Origin: Costus lasius
Taxonomy: Eukaryota; Streptophyta; Magnoliopsida; Zingiberales; Costaceae
Reading direction: 5' to 3'
Assembly: GCA_027563935.2 (NCBI GenBank)
Contig: JANVAS020000231.1
Coordinates: 10,372,001 to 10,436,000, forward strand
Length of the DNA stretch: 64,000 nt
Below the pieces are notes generated by a model that had not been told where the DNA came from, did no database searches, and worked only from the letters and a program-made list of their open reading frames with translations. Below are positions 1-12,418 of this stretch, piece after piece. The position numbers and the translations under genes are program-made. Positions within the stretch are counted from its first letter, which is position 1, and each line of letters begins with the position of its first letter.

Positions 1-92
1 GAAATCGGAGATCAAAATGAAGATGAAGATAATTATCAAGAATAAGATCAATGTTATAATTAAGAATGTGAATAAGATTAATAACAATTAAA
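1..92. repeat. Partial satellite monomer at left edge
   Basis: These bases match 494-585 of the first complete unit, so the window opens inside a monomer and the array continues to the left. The piece carries one private change (AATGTG where most units have AATGAG near position 66). Confidence 0.95.
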
Positions 93-128
93 GCTCATAA
101 TCGAGTTCAAAATTTTCATCATGATTAG

Positions 129-146
129 ATCAATATCAATATCAAT
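129..146. repeat. Hexamer micro-repeat (ATCAAT)x3 within the monomer
   Basis: Three perfect ATCAAT copies lie side by side. One copy is missing in the unit starting at 35606, giving a 6-bp deletion. Similar short runs occur at 373-390 (GATCAA, GATAAA, GATAAA) and 511-522 (TGAAGA twice). Much of the monomer can be read as degenerate 6-mers of this kind. Confidence 0.85.
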
Positions 147-265
147 AAAAATATTAAGATTAAAGACCAAGATTACAAACAAGATCAAAATTGAGTTTAT
201 GATTAAGATTAAAAAGAAGATAAAGATGAATATCAAAAGATGAAGTTTGAAAAAATGATTAAAAT

Positions 266-287
266 CATGATCAACATCATGATCATG
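266..287. other. Inverted repeat 1: 8-bp arms, 6-nt spacer
   Basis: The arms CATGATCA and TGATCATG are perfect reverse complements around the spacer ACATCA. The element recurs at the same place in most of the 129 monomers. Copies in which I noticed a change in an arm are those near 2750, 5708, 10618, 14552, 17032, 29389, 34310, 40227, 41690, 52987, 55470, 57948 and 59920. It lies 8 bp left of a second inverted repeat. Function is unknown; dyads of this sort are found in centromeric satellites of several lineages. Confidence 0.85.
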
Positions 288-295
288 GACAAAAT

Positions 296-314
296 CAATA
301 TTAAATTAATATTG
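296..314. other. Inverted repeat 2: 19-bp near-perfect palindrome
   Basis: CAATATTAAATTAATATTG has two 9-bp arms around a single central A. It is kept in most units. Exceptions I noticed are near 12128 (outer C lost), 12608, 32391, 34352, 60936 and 61430 (outer G lost or arm changed) and the three related units near 55993, 58458 and 60430, which read CATTATT in the left arm. With inverted repeat 1 it forms a 49-bp dyad cluster present only in half A. It is not a terminator: no gene precedes it. Confidence 0.88.
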
Positions 315-340
315 CAAAATGATAAACATCAAATATGGAT

Positions 341-588
341 CATAATCAAGATCAATATCCTCATCATTAAAAGATCAAGATAAAGATAAATATTCATATC
401 AAGATTGAAAATTAATATTACCACAGAGATCAAAATTGAGTTTAAGATGAATATTAGGAGTAAGATAAAGTTGAAGATTATAAGATTAAAACTGAAATCG
501 GAGATCAAAATGAAGATGAAGATAATTATCAAGAATAAGATCAATGTTATAATAACGAATGAGAATAAGATTAATAACAATTAAAGCT
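341..588. repeat. Half-monomer B of the ancestral dimer (248 bp)
   Basis: Starting at CATAATCAAG, this half mirrors half A; its first 35 bases match the first 35 of half A at about 27 positions. The segment at 503-549 matches 257-303 at about 35 of 47 positions. Where half A has its 19-bp palindrome, half B has only a weak remnant, GTTAT-A-ATAAC (545-555), and this is lost in monomers that read GTTATAATTAAG. Most subfamily-defining variants of the array lie in half B. Confidence 0.85.
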
Positions 589-2299
589 CATAATCGAGTT
601 CAAAACTTTCATCATGATTAGATCAATATCAATATCAATAAAAATATTAAGATTAAAGACCAAGATTACAAACAAGATCAAAATCAAGTTTAAGATTAAG
701 ATTAAAAAAAAGAAAAAGATGAATATCAAAAAATGAAGTTTGAAAAAATGATTAAAATCATGATCAACATCATGATCATGGACAAAATCAATATTAAATT
801 AATATTGCAAAATGATAAACATCAAAAATGGATCATAATCAAGATCAATATCCTCATCATTAAAAGATCAAGATAAAGATAAATATTAATATCAAGATTG
901 AAAATCAATATTACCACAGTGATCAAAATCGAGTTTAAGATGAATATTAGGAGTAAGATAAATATGAAGATTAGAAGATTAAAACCGAAATCGGAGATCA
1001 AAATGAAGATGAAGATAATTATCAAGAATAAGATCAATGTTATAATTAAGAATGAGAATAATATTAATAACAATTAAAGCTCATAATCGAGTTCAAAATT
1101 TTCATCATGATTAGATCAATATCAATATCAATAAAAATATTAAGATTAAAGACCAAGATTACAAACATGATCAAAATCAAGTTTAAGATTAAGATTAAAA
1201 AAAAATAAAGATGAATATCATAAGAAAAAGTTTGAAAAAATGATTAAAATCATGATCAACATCATGATCATGGACAAAATCAATATTAAATTAATATTGC
1301 AAAATGATAAATATCAAATATGGATCATAATCAAGATCAATATCCTCATCATTAAAAGATCAAGATAAAGATACATATTAATATCAAGATTGAAAATCAA
1401 TATTACCACAGAGATCAAAATCGAGTTTAAGATGAATATTAGGAGTAATATAAATATCAAGATTAGAAGATTAAAATTGAAATCTGAGATCAAAATGAAG
1501 ATGAAGATAATTATCAAGAATAAGATCAATGTTATAATTAAGAATGAGAATAAGATTAATAACAATTAAAACTCATAATCGAGTTCAAAATTTTCATCAT
1601 GATTAGATCATTATCAATATCAATAAAAATATTAAGATTAAAGACCAAGATTACAAACAAGATCAAAACAGAGTTTAAGATTAAGATTAAAAAGAAGATA
1701 AAGATGAATATCATAAGAAGAAGTTTGAAAAAATGATTAAAATCATGATCAACATCATGATCATGGACAAAATCAATATTAAATTAATATTGCAAAATGA
1801 TAAATATCAAATATGGATCATAATCAAGATCAATATCCTCATCATTAAAAGATCAAGATAAAGATAAATATTAATATCAAGATTGAAAATCAATATTACC
1901 ACAGAGACCAAAATCGAGTTTAAGATGAATATTAGGAGTAAGATAAATATGAAGATTAGAAGATTAAATCCGAAATCTGAGATAAAAATGAAGATAAAGA
2001 TAATTATCAAGAATAAGATCAATGTTATAATTAAGAATGAGAATAAGATTAATAACAATTAAAGCTCATAATCGAGTTCAAAATTTTCATCATGATTAGA
2101 TCAATATCAATATCAATAAAAATATTAAGATTAAAGACCAAGATTACAAACAAGATCAAAATTGAGTTTATGATTAAGATTAAAAAGAAGATAAAGATGA
2201 ATATCAAAAGATGAAGTTTGAAAAAATGATTAAAATCATGATCAACATCATGATCATGGACAAAATCAATATTAAATTAATATTGCAAAATGATAAACA

Positions 2300-3790
2300 T
2301 CAAATATGGATCATAATCAAGATCAATATCCTCATCATTAAAAGATCAAGATAAAGATAAATATTCATATCAAGATTGAAAATTAATATTACCACAGAGA
2401 TCAAAATTGAGTTTAAGATGAATATTAGGACTAAGATAAAGTTGAAGATTATAAGATTAAAACTGAAATCGGAGATCAAAATGAAGATGAAGATAATTAT
2501 CAAGAATAAGATCAATGTTATAATAACGAATGAGAATAAGACTAATAACAATTAAAGCTCATAATCGAGTTCAAAATTTTCATCATGATTAGATCATTAT
2601 CAATATCAATAAAAATATTAAGATTAAAGACCAATATTACAAACAAGATCAAAATTGAGTTTAAGATTAAGATTAAAAAGAAGATAAAGATGAATATCAT
2701 AAGAAGAAATTTGAAAAAATGATTAAAATCATGATCAACATCTTGATCATGGACAAAATCAATATTAAATTAATATTGCAAAATGATAAATATCAAATAT
2801 GGATCATAATCAAGATCAATATCCTCATCATTAAAAGATCAAGATAAAGATAAATATTAATATCAAGATTGAAAATCAATATTACCACAGTGATCAAAAT
2901 CGAGTTTAAGATGAATATTAGGAGTAAGATAAATATGAAGATTAGAAGATTAAAACCGAAATCGGAGATCAAAATGAAGATGAAGATAATTATCAAGAAT
3001 AACATCAATGTTATAATTAAGAATGAGAATAAGATTAATAACAATTAAAGCTCATAATCGAGTTCAAAATTTTCATCATGATTAGATCAATATGAATATC
3101 AATAAAAATATTAAGATTAAAGACCAAGATTACAAACATGATCAAAATCAAGTTTAAGATTAAGATTAAAAAAAAGATAAAGATGAATATCATAATAAAA
3201 AGTTTGAAAAAATGATAAAAATCATGATCAACATCATGATCATGGACAAAATCAATATTAAATTAATATTGCAAAATGATAAACATCAAAAATGGATCAT
3301 AATCAAGATCAATATCCTCATCATTAAAACATCAAGATAAAGATAAATATTAATATCAAGATTGAAAATCAATATTACCACAGAGATCAAAATCGAGTTT
3401 AAGATGAATATTAGGAGTAAGATAAATATGAAGATTAGAAGATTAAATCCGAAATCTGAGATAAAAATGAATATAAAGATAATTATCAAGAATAAGATCA
3501 ATGTTATAATTAAGAATGAGAATAAGATTAATAACAATTAAAGCTCATAATCGAGTTCAAAATTTTCATCATGATTAGATCAATATCAATATCAATAAAA
3601 ATATTAAGATTAAAGACCAAGATTACAAACAAGATCAAAATTGAGTTTAAGATTAAGATTAAAAAGAAGATAAAGATGAATATCAAAAGATGAAGTTTGA
3701 AAAAATGATTAAAATCATGATCAACATCATGATCATGGACAAAATCAATATTAAATTAATATTGCAAAATGATAAACATCAAATATGGAT
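2300..3790. repeat. Region I higher-order repeat, copy a
   Basis: This stretch matches 5258-6748 at a spacing of 2,958 bp, six monomers. Shared private markers are ATATTCATATC, CATCTTGATCATGG, AATAACATCAATG, CAATATGAATATC, CATAATAAAAAG and AAAACATCAAG. The match starts in half B of the unit at 2064 and fades in the unit at 3543, so the exchange ends do not sit at unit boundaries. Confidence 0.8.
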
Positions 3791-5257
3791 CATAATCAAG
3801 ATCAATATCCTCATCATTAAAACATCAAGATAAAGATAAATATTAATATCAAGATTGAAAATCAATATTACCACAGAGATCAAAATCGAGTTTAAGATGA
3901 ATATTAGGAGTAAGATAAATATGAAGATTAGAAGATTAAATCCGAAATCTGAGATAAAAATGAATATAAAGATAATTATCAAGAATAAGATCAATGTTAT
4001 AATTAAGAATGAGAATAAGATTAATAACAATTAAAGCTCATAATCGAGTTCAAAATTTTCATCATGATTAGATCAATATCAATATCAATAAAAATATTAA
4101 GATTAAAGACCAAGATTACAAACAAGATCAAAATTGAGTTTAAGATTAAGATTAAAAAGAAGATAAAGATGAATATCAAAAGATGAAGTTTGAAAAAATG
4201 ATTAAAATCATGATCAACATCATGATCATGGACAAAATCAATATTAAATTAATATTGCAAAATGATAAACATCAAATATGGATCATAATCAAGATCAATA
4301 TCCTCATCATTAAAAGATCAAGATAAAGATAAATATTAATATCAAGATTGAAAATTAATATTACCACAGAGATCAAAATTGAGTTTAAGATGAATATTAG
4401 GAGTAAGATAAAGTTGAAGATTATAAGATTAAAACTGAAATCGGAGATCAAAATGAAGATGAAGATAATTATCAAGAATAAGATCAATGTTATAATAACG
4501 AATGAGAATAAGATTAATAACAATTAAAGCTCATAATCGAGTTCAAAATTTTCATCATGATTAGATCATTATCAATATCAATAAAAATATTAAGATTAAA
4601 GACCAAGATTACAAACAAGATCAAAATTGAGTTTAAGATTAAGATTAAAAAGAAGATAAAGATGAATATCAAAAGATAAAGTTTGAAAAAATGATTAAAA
4701 TCATGATCAACATCATGATCATGGACAAAATCAATATTAAATTAATATTGCAAAATGATAAACATCAAATATGGATCATAATCAAGATCAATATCCTCAT
4801 CATTAAAAGATCAAGATAAAGATAAATATTAATATCAAGATTGAAAATCAATATTACCACAGAGATCAAAATCGAGTTTAAGAAGAATATTAGGAGTAAG
4901 ATAAATATGAAGATTAGAAGATTAAATTCGAAATCTGAGATAAAAATGAAGATAAAGATAATTATCAAGAATAAGATCAATGTTATAATTAAGAATGAGA
5001 ATAAGATTAATAACAATTAAAGCTCATAATCGAGTTCAAAATTTTGATCATGATTAGATCAATATCAATATCAATAAAAATATTAAGATTAAAGACAAAG
5101 ATTACAGACAAGATCACAATTGAGTTTAAGATTAAGATTAAAAAGAAGATAAAGATGAATATCAAAAGATGAAGTTTGAAAAAATGATTAAAATCATGAT
5201 CAACATCATGATCATGGACAAAATCAATATTAAATTAATATTGCAAAATGATAAACA

Positions 5258-6748
5258 TCAAATATGGATCATAATCAAGATCAATATCCTCATCATTAAA
5301 AGATCAAGATAAAGATAAATATTCATATCAAGATTGAAAATTAATATTACCACAGAGATCAAAATTGAGTTTAAGATGAATATTAGGAGTAAGATAAAGT
5401 TGAAGATTATAAGATTAAAACTGAAATCGGAGATCAAAATGAAGATGAAGATAATTATCAAGAATAAGATCAATGTTATAATAACGAATGAGAATAAGAT
5501 TAATAACAATTAAAGCTCATAATCGAGTTCAAAATTTTCATCATGATTAGATCATTATCAATATCAATAAAAATATTAAGATTAAAGACCAATATTACAA
5601 ACAAGATCAAAATTGAGTTTAAGATTAAGATTAAAAAGAAGATAAAGATGAATATCATAAGAAGAAATTTGAAAAAATGATTAAAATCATGATCAACATC
5701 TTGATCATGGACAAAATCAATATTAAATTAATATTGCAAAATGATAAATATCAAATATGGATCATAATCAAGATCAATATCCTCATCATTAAAAGATCAA
5801 GATAAAGATAAATATTAATATCAAGATTGAAAATCAATATTACCACAGTGATCAAAATCGAGTTTAAGATGAATATTAGGAGTAAGATAAATATGAAGAT
5901 TAGAAGATTAAAACCGAAATCGGAGATCAAAATGAAGATGAAGATAATTATCAAGAATAACATCAATGTTATAATTAAGAATGAGAATAAGATTAATAAC
6001 AATTAAAGCTCATAATCGAGTTCAAAATTTTCATCATGATTAGATCAATATGAATATCAATAAAAATATTAAGATTAAAGACCAAGATTACAAACATGAT
6101 CAAAATCAAGTTTAAGATTAAGATTAAAAAAAGGATAAAGATGAATATCATAATAAAAAGTTTGAAAAAATGATAAAAATCATGATCAACATCATGATCA
6201 TGGACAAAATCAATATTAAATTAATATTGCAAAATGATAAACATCAAAAATGGATCATAATCAAGATCAATATCCTCATCATTAAAACATCAAGATAAAG
6301 ATAAATATTAATATCAAGATTGAAAATCAATATTACCACAGAGATCAAAATCGAGTTTAAGATGAATATTAGGAGTAAAATAAATATGAAGATTAGAAGA
6401 TTAAATCCGAAATTTGAGATAAAAATGAATATAAAGATAATTATCAAGAATAAGATCAATGTTATAATTAAGAATGAGAATAAGATTAATAACAATTAAA
6501 GCTCATAATCGAGTTCAAAATTTTCATCATGATTAGATCAATATCAATATCAATAAAAATATTAAGATTAAAGACCAAGATTACAAACAAGATCAAAATT
6601 GAGTTTAAGATTAAGATTAAAAAGAAGATAAAGATGAATATCAAAAGATGAAGTTTGAAAAAATGATTAAAATCATGATCAACATCATGATCATGGACAA
6701 AATCAATATTAAATTAATATTGCAAAATGATAAACATCAAATATGGAT
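5258..6748. repeat. Region I higher-order repeat, copy b
   Basis: Second copy of the block at 2300-3790, with the same marker series in the same order. It carries a few private changes, such as AAAGGATAAAG near 6133 and GAGTAAAATAAATATG near 6375. The unit that follows turns into the P variant that dominates region II. Confidence 0.8.
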
Positions 6749-8472
6749 CATAATCAAGATCAATATCCTCATCATTAAAAGATCAAGATAAAGATAAATA
6801 TTAATATCAAGATTGAAAATTAATATTACCACAGAGATCAAAATTGTGTTTAAGATGAATATTAGGAGTAAGATAAAGTTGAAGATTATAAGATTAAAAC
6901 TGAAATCGGAGATCAAAATGAAGATGAAGATAATTATCAAGAATAAGATCAATGTTATAATAACGAATGAGAATAAGATTAATAACAATTAAAGCTCATA
7001 ATCGAGTTCAAAATTTTCATCATGATTAGATCATTATCAATGTCAATAAAAATATTAAGATTAAAGACCAAGATTACAAACAAGATCACAATTGAGTTTA
7101 AGATTAAGATTAAAAAGAAGATAAAGATGAATATCAAAAGATGAAGTTTGAAAAAATGATTAAAATCATGATCAACATCATGATCATGGACAAAATCAAT
7201 ATTAAATTAATATTGCAAAATGATAAATATCAAATATGGATCATAATCAAGATCAATATCCTCATCATTAAAAGATCAAGATAAAGATAAATATTAATAT
7301 CAAGATTGAAAATTAATATTACCACAGAGATCAAAATTGTGTTTAAGATGAATATTAGGAGTAAGATAAAGTTGAAGATTATAAGATTAAAACTGAAATC
7401 GGAGATCAAAATGAAGATGAAGATAATTATCAAGAATAAGATCAATGTTATAATAACGAATGAGAATAAGATTAATAACAATTAAAGCTCATAATCGAGT
7501 TCAAAATTTTCATCATGATTAGATCATTATCAATGTCAATAAAAATATTAAGATTAAAGACCAAGATTACAAACAAGATCACAATTGAGTTTAAGATTAA
7601 GATTAAAAAGAAGATAAAGATGAATATCAAAAGATGAAGTTTGAAAAAATGATTAAAATCATGATCAACATCATGATCATGGACAAAATCAATATTAAAT
7701 TAATATTGCAAAATGATAAATATCAAATATGGATCATAATCAAGATCAATATCCTCATCATTAAAAGATCAAGATAAAGATAAATATTAATATCAAGATT
7801 GAAAATCAATATTACCACAGAGATCAAAATCGAGTTTAAAAAGAATATTAGGAGTAAGATAAAGTTGAAGATTATAAGATTAAAACTGAAATCGGAGATC
7901 AAAATGAAGATGAAGATAATTATCAAGAATAAGATCAATGTTATAATAACGAATGAGAATAAGATTAATAACAATTAAAGCTCATAATCGAGTTCAAAAT
8001 TTTCATCATGATTAGATCATTATCAATGTCAATAAAAATATTAAGATTAAAGACCAAGATTACAAACAAGATCACAATTGAGTTTAAGATTAAGATTAAA
8101 AAGAAGATAAAGATGAATATCAAAAGATGAAGTTTGAAAAAATGATTAAAATCATGATCAACATCATGATCATGGACAAAATCAATATTAAATTAATATT
8201 GCAAAATGATAAATATCAAATATGGATCATAATCAAGATCAATATCCTCATCATTAAAAGATCAAGATAAAGATAAATATTAATATCAAGATTGAAAATT
8301 AATATTACCACAGAGATCAAAATTGTGTTTAAGATGAATATTAGGAGTAAGATAAAGTTGAAGATTATAAGATTAAAACTGAAATCGGAGATCAAAATGA
8401 AGATGAAGATAATTATCAAGAATAAGATCAATGTTATAATAACGAATGAGAATAAGATTAATAACAATTAAA

Positions 8473-11400
8473 GCTCATAATCGAGTTCAAAATTTTCATC
8501 ATGATTAGATCATTATCAATGTCAATAAAAATATTAAGATTAAAGACCAAGATTACAAACAAGATCACAATTGAGTTTAAGATTAAGATTAAAAAGAAGA
8601 TAAAGATGAATATCAAAAGATGAAGTTTGAAAAAATGATTAAAATCATGATCAACATCATGATCATGGACAAAATCAATATTAAATTAATATTGCAAAAT
8701 GATAAATATCAAATATGGATCATAATCAAGATCAATATCCTCATCATTAAAAGATCAAGATAAAGATAAATATTAATATCAAGATTGAAAATCAATATTA
8801 CCACAGAGATCAAAATCGAGTTTAAAAAGAATATTAGGAGTAAGATAAAGTTGAAGATTATAAGATTAAAACTGAAATCGGAGATCAAAATGAAGATGAA
8901 GATAATTATCAAGAATAAGATCAATGTTATAATAACGAATGAGAATAAGATTAATAACAATTAAAGCTCATAATCGAGTTCAAAATTTTCATCATGATTA
9001 GATCATTATCAATGTCAATAAAAATATTAAGATTAAAGACCAAGATTACAAACAAGATCACAATTGAGTTTAAGATTAAGATTAAAAAGAAGATAAAGAT
9101 GAATATCAAAAGATGAAGTTTGAAAAAATGATTAAAATCATGATCAACATCATGATCATGGACAAAATCAATATTAAATTAATATTGCAAAATGATAAAT
9201 ATCAAATATGGATCATAATCAAGATCAATATCCTCATCATTAAAAGATCAAGATAAAGATAAATATTAATATCAAGATTGAAAATTAATATTACCACAGA
9301 GATCAAAATTGTGTTTAAGATGAATATTAGGAGTAAGATAAAGTTGAAGATTATAAGATTAAAACTGAAATCGGAGATCAAAATGAAGATGAAGATAATT
9401 ATCAAGAATAAGATCAATGTTATAATAACGAATGAGAATAAGATTAATAACAATTAAAGCTCATAATCGAGTTCAAAATTTTCATCATGATTAGATCATT
9501 ATCAATGTCAATAAAAATATTAAGATTAAAGACCAAGATTACAAACAAGATCACAATTGAGTTTAAGATTAAGATTAAAAAGAAGATAAAGATGAATATC
9601 AAAAGATGAAGTTTGAAAAAATGATTAAAATCATGATCAACATCATGATCATGGACAAAATCAATATTAAATTAATATTGCAAAATGATAAATATCAAAT
9701 ATGGATCATAATCAAGATCAATATCCTCATCATTAAAAGATCAAGATAAAGATAAATATTAATATCAAGATTGAAAATTAATATTACCACAGAGATCAAA
9801 ATTGTGTTTAAGATGAATATTAGGAGTAAGATAAAGTTGAAGATTATAAGATTAAAACTGAAATCGGAGATCAAAATGAAGATGAAGATAATTATCAAGA
9901 ATAAGATCAATGTTATAATAACGAATGAGAATAAGATTAATAACAATTAAAGCTCATAATCGAGTTCAAAATTTTCATCATGATTAGATCATTATCAATG
10001 TCAATAAAAATATTAAGATTAAAGACCAAGATTACAAACAAGATCACAATTGAGTTTAAGATTAAGATTAAAAAGAAGATAAAGATGAATATCAAAAGAT
10101 GAAGTTTGAAAAAATGATTAAAATCATGATCAACATCATGATCATGGACAAAATCAATATTAAATTAATATTGCAAAATGATAAATATCAAATATGGATC
10201 ATAATCAAGATCAATATCCTCATCATTAAAAGATCAAGATAAAGATAAATATTAATATCAAGATTGAAAATTAATATTACCACAGAGATCAAAATTGTGT
10301 TTAAGATGAATATTAGGAGTAAGATAAAGTTGAAGATTATAAGATTAAAACTGAAATCGGAGATCAAAATGAAGATGAAGATAATTATCAAGAATAAGAT
10401 CAATGTTATAATAACGAATGAGAATAAGATTAATAACAATTAAAGCTCATAATCGAGTTCAAAATTTTCATCATGATTAGATCATTATCAATGTCAATAA
10501 AAATATTAAGATTAAAGACCAAGATTACAAACAAGATCACAATTGAGTTTAAGATTAAGATTAAAAAGAAGATAAAGATGAATATCAAAAGATGAAGTTT
10601 GAAAAAATGATTAAAATTATGATCAACATCATGATCATGGACAAAATCAATATTAAATTAATATTGCAAAATGATAAATATCAAATATGGATCATAATCA
10701 AGATCAATATCCTCATCATTAAAAGATCAAGATAAAGATAAATATTAATATCAAGATTGAAAATCAATATTACCACAGAGATCAAAATCGAGTTTAAAAA
10801 GAATATTAGGAGTAAGATAAATAAGAAGATTAGAAGATTAAATCCGAAATCTGAGATAAAAATGAAGATAAAGATAATTATCAAGAATAAGATCAATGTT
10901 ATAATTAAGAATGAGAATAAGATTAATAACAATTAAAGCTCATAATCGAGTTCAAAATTTTCATCACGATTAGATCAATATCAATATCAATAAAAATATT
11001 AAGATTAAAGACCAAGATTACAAACAAGATCACAATTGAGTTTAAGATTAAGATTAAAAAGAAGATAAAGATGAATATCAAAAGATGAAGTTTGAAAAAA
11101 TGATTAAAATCATGATCAACATCATGATCATGGACAAAATCAATATTAAATTAATATTGCAAAATGATAAATATCAAATATGGATCATAATCAAGATCAA
11201 TATCCTCATCATTAAAAGATCAAGATAAAGATAAATATTAATATCAAGATTGAAAATTAATATTACCACAGAGATCAAAATTGTGTTTAAGATGAATATT
11301 AGGAGTAAGATAAAGTTGAAGATTATAAGATTAAAACTGAAATCGGAGATCAAAATGAAGATGAAGATAATTATCAAGAATAAGATCAATGTTATATAAT

Positions 11401-12418
11401 TAAGAATGAGAATAAGATTAATAACAATTAAAGCTCATAATCGAGTTCAAAATTTTGATCATGATTAGATCAATATCAATATCAATAAAAATATTAAGAT
11501 TAAAGACCAAGATTACAAACAAGATCACAATTGAGTTTAAGATTAAGATTAAAAAGAAGATAAAGATGAATATCAAAAGATGAAGTTTGAAAAAATGATT
11601 AAAATCATGATCAACATCATGATCATGGACAAAATCAATATTAAATTAATATTGCAAAATGATAAATATCAAATATGGATCATAATCAAGATCAATATCC
11701 TCATCATTAAAAGATCAAGATAAAGATAAATATTAATATCAAGATTGAAAATCAATATTACCACAGAGATCAAAATTGTGTTTAAGATGATTATTAGGAG
11801 TAAGATAAAGTTGAAGATTATAAGATTAAAACTGAAATCGGAGATCAAAATGAAGATGAAGATAATTATCAAGAATAAGATCAATGTTATAATAACGAAT
11901 GAGAATAAGATTAATAACAATTAAAGCTCATAATCGAGTTCAAAATTTTCATCATGATTAGATCATTATCAATGTCAATAAAAATATTAAGATTAAAGAC
12001 CAAGATTACAAACAAGATCACAATTGAGTTTAAGATTAAGATTAAAAAGAAGATAAAGATGAATATCAAAAGATGAAGTTTGAAAAAATGATTAAAATCA
12101 TGATCAACATCATGATCATGGACAAAATTAATATTAAATTAATATTGCAAAATGATAAATATCAAATATGGATCATAATCAAGATCAATATCCTCATCAT
12201 TAAAAGATCAAGATAAAGATAAATATTAATATCAAGATTGAAAATTAATATTACCACAGAGATCAAAATTGTGTTTAAGATGAATATTAGGAGTAAGATA
12301 AAGTTGAAGATTATAAGATTAAAACTGAAATCGGAGATCAAAATGAAGATGAAGATAATTATCAAGAATAAGATCAATGTTATAATAACGAATGAGAATA
12401 AGATTAATAACAATTAAA
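8473..12418. repeat. Region II higher-order repeat, 8-monomer form (3,946 bp)
   Basis: Variant order is Q P P P R S P P. The R unit is flanked by private markers: AAAATTATGATC before it (near 10614) and CATCACGATTAG after it (near 10963), followed by the S unit with its TA insertion and TTTTGATCATG in the next unit. The same marker series recurs exactly 3,946 bp downstream. The seventh unit carries private changes (GATTATTAGG near 11789). Confidence 0.85.

Larger units (their letters stand above)
96..340. repeat. Half-monomer A of the ancestral dimer (245 bp)
   Basis: Starting at CATAATCGAG, this half aligns to the second half at an offset of 245-246 bp. Over 121-249 against 366-494, without gaps, I count about 95 of 129 identical columns (about 74%), including an 18-base exact match (182-199 against 427-444). 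Chance identity at this base composition would be near 35%. The half also holds the inverted-repeat pair (266-314), which half B has lost or never had in this form. Confidence 0.85.
93..585. repeat. Reference satellite monomer (first complete copy)
   Basis: This 493-bp unit is used here as the coordinate reference. It begins at GCTCATAATCGAG and ends at AACAATTAAA. It contains ten GATC sites (128, 183, 269, 281, 338, 350, 373, 428, 503, 539) and only three CpG sites. It has two diverged halves, and an inverted-repeat pair in the first half. Diagnostic variable places used to class other copies are: the CAAAATTGAG / CACAATTGAG / CAAAACAGAG site near 186; AAAAGATGAAG versus ATAAGAAGAAG near 236; AAAATCGAG versus AAAATTGAG or AAAATTGTG near 431; CTGAAATCGG versus CCGAAATCTG near 492; and ATAATAACG versus ATAATTAAG versus ATATAATTAAG near 549. 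The unit has no start-to-stop reading frame with protein-like composition. Confidence 0.97.
93..6500. repeat. Array region I: 13 mixed monomers
   Basis: Monomer starts: 93, 586, 1079, 1571, 2064, 2557, 3050, 3543, 4036, 4529, 5022, 5515, 6008. Variants with AAAATTGAG plus ATAATAACG alternate with variants carrying AAAATCGAG plus ATAATTAAG. Copies here differ from each other more than in region II. The unit at 1079 is 1 bp short in its A-tract near 1198-1206. The unit at 1571 is of a type (CAAAACAGAG in half A, GAGACCAAAATCGAG in half B) otherwise seen only beyond 34 kb. Confidence 0.9.

Noticed and set aside
266..314. Rho-independent terminator or bacterial origin (hairpin plus many GATC sites)
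   Set aside because: The stems are AT-rich, there is no GC stem with a T-run, no gene lies upstream, and the element recurs about 130 times. GATC richness comes from the hexamer words.
250..319. Phased A-tracts that could bend DNA (A-runs at 250, 261, 291, 316)
   Set aside because: Spacings of 11, 30 and 25 bp fit helical phasing only in part, and A-runs are common by composition alone. Curvature prediction would be needed.
329..580. Minus-strand open frame of 83 codons, hydrophobic (rich in I, L, F), repeated in most monomers
   Set aside because: It begins at TTG, not ATG. A 2-bp insertion shortens it in sixteen monomers, a 2-bp deletion breaks it in sixteen others, and other changes cut it to 70 codons, so no coding constraint is seen. 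Its composition simply reflects the T-rich strand and short-word structure.
93..585. Telomeric repeat array
   Set aside because: No run of a known telomere motif (TTAGGG, TTTAGGG, TTAGG or similar) on either strand; the hexamer words are degenerate and not in perfect tandem.
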